A stretch of DNA of 46,818 bases from Desulfosporosinus cupriresistens (GTDB taxonomy: Bacteria > Bacillota > Desulfitobacteriia > Desulfitobacteriales > Desulfitobacteriaceae): contig NZ_MASS01000033.1 of NCBI RefSeq assembly GCF_001707885.1, positions 1 through 46,818 of the forward strand, in the 5' to 3' direction. This document shows, piece by piece, positions 43,434-46,818 of the stretch. A model generated the notes under the pieces. That model had not been told where the DNA came from. It searched no databases and was given only the letters and a program-made list of their open reading frames with translations. Made by a program: the position numbers and the translations under genes. Position 1 is the stretch's first letter. Each line of letters opens with the position of its first letter.

Positions 43434-44384
43434 ATGATCTCTTCCATGGACTTTAGAGCTATTAAAGCTTTCGAATGGCCTAAGAAATACTTTTTTCAAT
43501 TGTGCCTGATGGCAATTGTTCTATTCTTTATTTTTGCGCCATACCGTTCTTCTCATTACTCCTATCTTTTACTAGTGGTGACCTTTTGGCGATTAAAACA
43601 TGATCGTCAGCCGATTTCTTGGAAACGTTTCTTATGGCTCGGGATTCCCTTAGTAATTTTTCCGATTTTAATGTGGCAATACTTTCCACCCTTTTGGAAT
43701 AAGGTTGTTTATTGGCAACTAGGTACTCAAACCCACCTATTAGATTTGGACAACCTCTTTAGGGCAATACCTGGCAACGATGGTTGGATGTTCAGGGTGA
43801 TCCAAACCCCTTGGCTGACAAGTTATTTCCGCTGGATTTATGCTAATGGATTCACTCTTCCCGTACTTATACCCATCTTCCGGTCCTTTCTAGCTAAGGA
43901 TTCTCTAAAGATGATCCGTTATAGTTTATCGTCTCATATCTTACAATTCATTTTAATTTTCCCCTTTTATCTTACGATTCACGTTAACGAAGTCTGGTAT
44001 GTTCTAGGTCACCCTGATGGAATGGCTCGTAATCTTTCGGCAGCTGATGCAGCTGTGGTTGTAGTTAATTGTTTTCCTTCCATGCATACTTCGATAGCCT
44101 TCGCTATGCTCTTGCTGGCCTGGAGAGAAAAAGATCAACTATTCCGCTGGGTTTGGACACTGTTTTGTCTGTCAATCATTTATTCCACTCTTTATCTCGA
44201 AATCCATTGGATTACAGATGTTATCGCAGGAATTATCTTGGCCCTTGCTGCAGTTAGACTTGGGGACTGGATTATCGCGCATACACGGGCCCAGGTTCTC
44301 GCCTTGAGGAATCATGATCAATTCTTCCCTCAAGGTCAAACCTCCACACGTTTAGACAGAATTATACAACCTAAAAGACCATAA
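43434..44384 (+). CDS. PAP2-superfamily membrane phosphatase (Aur1-like)
   Basis: A 316-aa protein with about six membrane helices. CFPSMHTSIAFA (PSxHT) and LEIHWITDVIAG (HxxxD) are two of the three PAP2 active-site motifs. The long N-terminal half before them recalls Aur1/inositol-phosphotransferase-like enzymes, which move head groups between lipids. The ATG directly follows the TAG of the acyltransferase gene, so expression is coupled. A role in modifying a lipid or lipid-linked sugar together with that protein is inferred. Confidence 0.85.
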   Translation: MISSMDFRAIKAFEWPKKYFFQLCLMAIVLFFIFAPYRSSHYSYLLLVVTFWRLKHDRQPISWKRFLWLGIPLVIFPILMWQYFPPFWNKVVYWQLGTQTHLLDLDNLFRAIPGNDGWMFRVIQTPWLTSYFRWIYANGFTLPVLIPIFRSFLAKDSLKMIRYSLSSHILQFILIFPFYLTIHVNEVWYVLGHPDGMARNLSAADAAVVVVNCFPSMHTSIAFAMLLLAWREKDQLFRWVWTLFCLSIIYSTLYLEIHWITDVIAGIILALAAVRLGDWIIAHTRAQVLALRNHDQFFPQGQTSTRLDRIIQPKRP

Positions 44385-44521
44385 ATGCTACAGATATTTC
44401 GCGGATGTTGTTCATCACAAAAACTTTATCCAATAGTATACAACTTCTGATTACATGAATGAAGAAAGTTTCGATTCGGATTAGGAACTTAATCAAAATT
44501 GGATCTGAGCAGGGAATTGAC

Positions 44522-44683
44522 GGGGCTGTGCTAAAACTTGTTACTATATTTTTCACATCCCCACTTTTGCTTCTATATCATCAAAACACAAGCGTCCTCA
44601 CTCCACTTTAATAGTGAAATGAGGACGCTTATTGATTGTTGTAACCACTTGAAATTTTGGAGACTGAGTTTTCACACATCCCC
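44522..44683 (-). mobile_element. 162-bp MITE-like element, copy 2 (inverted)
   Basis: Same length, termini and internal hairpin as 1475-1636 but opposite orientation, with only about two mismatches found by eye. It lies between the PAP2 gene and a small gene, without disrupting either. No clear target-site duplication was found. Confidence 0.75.
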
Positions 44684-44702
44684 TTGCTAGGATAAATGCA
44701 TC

Positions 44703-44888
44703 CTACTTTGACTTTGTTAAGCGTGGCAAGTTCCAGAATTCCTTCTTAAGTGGAACTTCATAAGTAATCTTCGTATAAAGTTCCTTATCATACGTTTGGC
44801 CCTTTAAAAGATCAACCAGAAAACGCTCACCATTACTTTTATTTTCAATAACGACCATACGACTAGGATTGCTCTGTGGTCTTTCCAA
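44703..44888 (-). CDS. Small basic protein of unknown function (61 aa)
   Basis: TTG start at 44888 with AAGGGGA at 7 nt. The protein is hydrophilic (MVVIENKSNGERFLVDLLKG, then EVPLKKEFWNLPRL). No family recognised. It lies between the repeat element and the hcp regulatory region. A good ribosome binding site is the main support. Confidence 0.45.
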   Translation of the reverse strand: MERPQSNPSRMVVIENKSNGERFLVDLLKGQTYDKELYTKITYEVPLKKEFWNLPRLTKSK

Positions 44889-45012
44889 TCTAAAATCCCC
44901 TTTGATTTTTTATTGTTATTTTAGCCATTTCTCTATTATTCTATAAATTCAAAGCGAATTCCTGCTACTTATTCACTCTGAAGGTCTAGAAGTTTTATCC
45001 CAGAAAAAATGG

Positions 45013-45032
45013 GGTGTGATTTTTGTCACACC
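45013..45032. promoter_or_regulatory. CRP/FNR-type operator upstream of hcp
   Basis: GGTGTGA-N6-TCACACC is a perfect 7-bp inverted repeat containing TGTGA-N6-TCACA, the form bound by CRP/FNR-family regulators, including HcpR, which controls hcp in sulfate reducers. It lies 100 bp before the hcp start. Confidence 0.7.
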
Positions 45033-45067
45033 AAAAGATCTCCCTAATCACAACCCTTTACAACGAT

Positions 45068-45101
45068 TTGACTTAAACTAAGCTTAGTCGACTTGAGTTA
45101 A
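45068..45101. promoter_or_regulatory. Palindrome and direct repeats in the hcp leader region
   Basis: ACTAAGCTTAGT (45077-45088) is a 12-bp palindrome flanked by the direct repeats TTGACTTAA (45068) and TTGAGTTAA (45093). It may be a second regulator site or part of the promoter; no clear -10 box was found behind TTGACT. Confidence 0.4.
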
Positions 45102-45133
45102 GCAAAATTTAATAAATTTAGGGGGATATAAAA

Positions 45134-46777
45134 ATGAGTATGTTTTGTTATCAATGTCAGGAAACAGCCAAAGGAACCGGTTGCACAATCAAAGGTGTAT
45201 GCGGGAAAACCGAAAATGTTGCTAATTTACAAGACCTTCTGATCTACACTTTAAAAGGGATCTCCATTTATGCGGTTCAAGCACGTGCACTGAATATTGT
45301 CCGTCCGACAATTGATAAATTCATCATGGAAAGTCTTTTTATTACGATTACAAATGCTAACTTCGATCGGAGTCGATTTGTGGCCCGGATCCAAGAAGGT
45401 TTAGTCTTACGCGAAGAACTTAAACAAGACATCCTTAAAGCTGGTGGCACAATCCCCATTAACCTACATGATGCAGCAACTTGGACAGCAGCTGCCGATG
45501 AATTTGAAAAGAAAGCAACTTTCGTTGGGATCTTGACCACGGAAAACGAAGATGTTCGTTCATTGAGACAATTACTGACCTACGGTTTAAAAGGGATTGC
45601 CGCTTACGCCGAGCATGCGTATACTCTAGCATACAAAGAAGAAGGTATCTTCGCTTTCATTGAGAAAGCCTTGGCTGCCACTCTCGATGACACGCTCGAG
45701 GTAGGCGAACTTGTTGCCTTAGTCTTGGAGGCTGGGAAATATGGTGTCGATGTAATGGCACTTCTCGATAAAGCCAACACCACAACCTATGGGAATCCTG
45801 AACTCACTAAAGTAAACATTGGGGTTAGGAACAATCCAGCTATTCTGATCAGTGGCCACGATCTGAAAGACCTCGAAGAATTGCTTATCCAAACGGAAGG
45901 TACGGGCGTGGATGTCTATACCCATGGTGAAATGCTCCCCGCCCACTACTATCCTGCTTTTAAGAAATATGATCACTTCGTCGGTAACTACGGCAATGCT
46001 TGGTATAAACAAGATAAAGAGTTTGATTCCTTTAACGGCCCAATTTTCTTGACTACCAACTGCCTTGTACCCCCTAAAGATTCCTACAAGGATCGCATCT
46101 ATACAACTGGTGTTGTTGGCTTTGAAGGGGTTAAGCACATCGCTGACCGCGTAGACGGAAAGGCAAAGGATTTCTCTGAACTCATCGAACATGCCAAGAA
46201 ATGCCCTGCCCCAACTGAAATTGAAACCGGCGAAATTGTCGGAGGATTTGCCCATAATCAAGTTATGGCGCTGGCTGACAAAGTCGTGGATGCTGTTAAA
46301 ACTGGAGCCATTAAACGTTTCTTCGTCATGGCTGGTTGTGACGGTCGCATGAAGAGTCGTGACTACTACACTAATTTCGCCGAAGCATTGCCTAAAGACA
46401 CAGTAATCCTCACGGCTGGATGTGCGAAATACAAATATAATAAACTTAACTTAGGAGACATTGGAGGTATTCCGAGAGTACTCGATGCTGGACAATGTAA
46501 TGATTCCTATTCCTTAGCTGTTATCGCCCTGAAACTAAAAGAAGTTTTTGGCCTAGAGGATGTCAATCAACTTCCAATTTCCTATAACATCGCTTGGTAT
46601 GAGCAAAAGGCTGTTATCGTCTTACTTGCCCTTCTTCACTTGGGCGTGAAAAATATTCACTTAGGACCGACACTTCCTGCCTTTTTATCCCCCAACGTAG
46701 TTAAAGTCTTGGTTGACAATTTCGGAATTGCTGGGGTAACCAACGTTGAAGACGATCTCAAATTGTTCATGGCCTAA
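45134..46777 (+). CDS. hcp: Hybrid-cluster protein (hydroxylamine reductase)
   Basis: A 547-aa class I hybrid-cluster protein. The N-terminal cluster motif [13 protein letters not shown]...C is C-x2-C-x8-C-x5-C (Cys5, 8, 17, 23). Further down, [57 protein letters not shown] and [11 protein letters not shown] supply the Fe-S-O hybrid-cluster ligands. Hcp handles nitric oxide or hydroxylamine under anaerobic nitrosative stress. The ATG follows TAGGGGGA. No hcr reductase follows within the window. Confidence 0.96.
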   Translation: MSMFCYQCQETAKGTGCTIKGVCGKTENVANLQDLLIYTLKGISIYAVQARALNIVRPTIDKFIMESLFITITNANFDRSRFVARIQEGLVLREELKQDILKAGGTIPINLHDAATWTAAADEFEKKATFVGILTTENEDVRSLRQLLTYGLKGIAAYAEHAYTLAYKEEGIFAFIEKALAATLDDTLEVGELVALVLEAGKYGVDVMALLDKANTTTYGNPELTKVNIGVRNNPAILISGHDLKDLEELLIQTEGTGVDVYTHGEMLPAHYYPAFKKYDHFVGNYGNAWYKQDKEFDSFNGPIFLTTNCLVPPKDSYKDRIYTTGVVGFEGVKHIADRVDGKAKDFSELIEHAKKCPAPTEIETGEIVGGFAHNQVMALADKVVDAVKTGAIKRFFVMAGCDGRMKSRDYYTNFAEALPKDTVILTAGCAKYKYNKLNLGDIGGIPRVLDAGQCNDSYSLAVIALKLKEVFGLEDVNQLPISYNIAWYEQKAVIVLLALLHLGVKNIHLGPTLPAFLSPNVVKVLVDNFGIAGVTNVEDDLKLFMA

Positions 46778-46818
46778 GATTAATACCCCATTCTGGAACA
46801 AGATCTATACCAAAAAAC

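Noticed and set aside
1..46818. tRNA, rRNA, prophage, integrase or CRISPR genes
   Set aside because: None was recognised on reading both strands; no covariance or profile search could be run.

Overview
The window looks like chromosomal DNA of a spore-forming, anaerobic, low-to-mid GC Firmicute of the Desulfosporosinus/Desulfitobacterium (Peptococcaceae) type. This is inferred from a class I hybrid-cluster protein gene (hcp), a CotJC-type coat protein, three T-box leaders on amino-acid genes, strong AGGAGG-type ribosome binding sites with frequent GTG/TTG starts, and a cell-wall-binding-repeat-2 surface protein. No rRNA, tRNA, CRISPR array, intact transposase or phage gene was seen.

Region by region. 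1-1.8 kb: start of a secreted CWB2 protein, a small unknown gene, a 162-bp transposon-like repeat and a frameshifted gene remnant. 1.9-16.2 kb: a purine/nucleoside uptake and salvage block, all on the minus strand. Two complete BMP-type nucleoside ABC transporters stand in tandem with different gene orders, an XRE-cupin regulator sits between them, and two adenine deaminase paralogues, one divergent, come last. 16.4-20.4 kb: a LysR regulator, leuA behind a Leu T-box, and an MgtC-family membrane protein. 20.6-25.5 kb (plus strand): an unknown protein, an alanine/ornithine-type racemase, a class I aminotransferase and its MocR-type relative.

25.6-28.4 kb: a two-component system whose histidine kinase carries an unusual His-rich heptad repeat, beside a soluble His-rich protein of unknown function. 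This is the best candidate for an undescribed (metal-related) system. 28.5-30.5 kb: HIT protein, GNAT acetyltransferase, CotJC. 30.6-36.7 kb: a DAHP synthase-chorismate mutase fusion under a Phe T-box, then serC-serA-DUF1015 under a Ser T-box. Both T-boxes have one specifier stem but two tandem antiterminator/terminator modules. The DUF1015 protein takes the place where a phosphoserine phosphatase would be expected.

37-46.8 kb: mutY, small proteins, a RecB-like nuclease/XPD-like helicase fusion, a membrane acyltransferase/PAP2 pair, a second, inverted and almost identical copy of the 162-bp element, and hcp behind a perfect CRP/FNR-type palindrome. Function calls come from recognisable motifs in the translated sequence. 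No database search was possible, so family names are from memory and unrecognised genes are said to be so.
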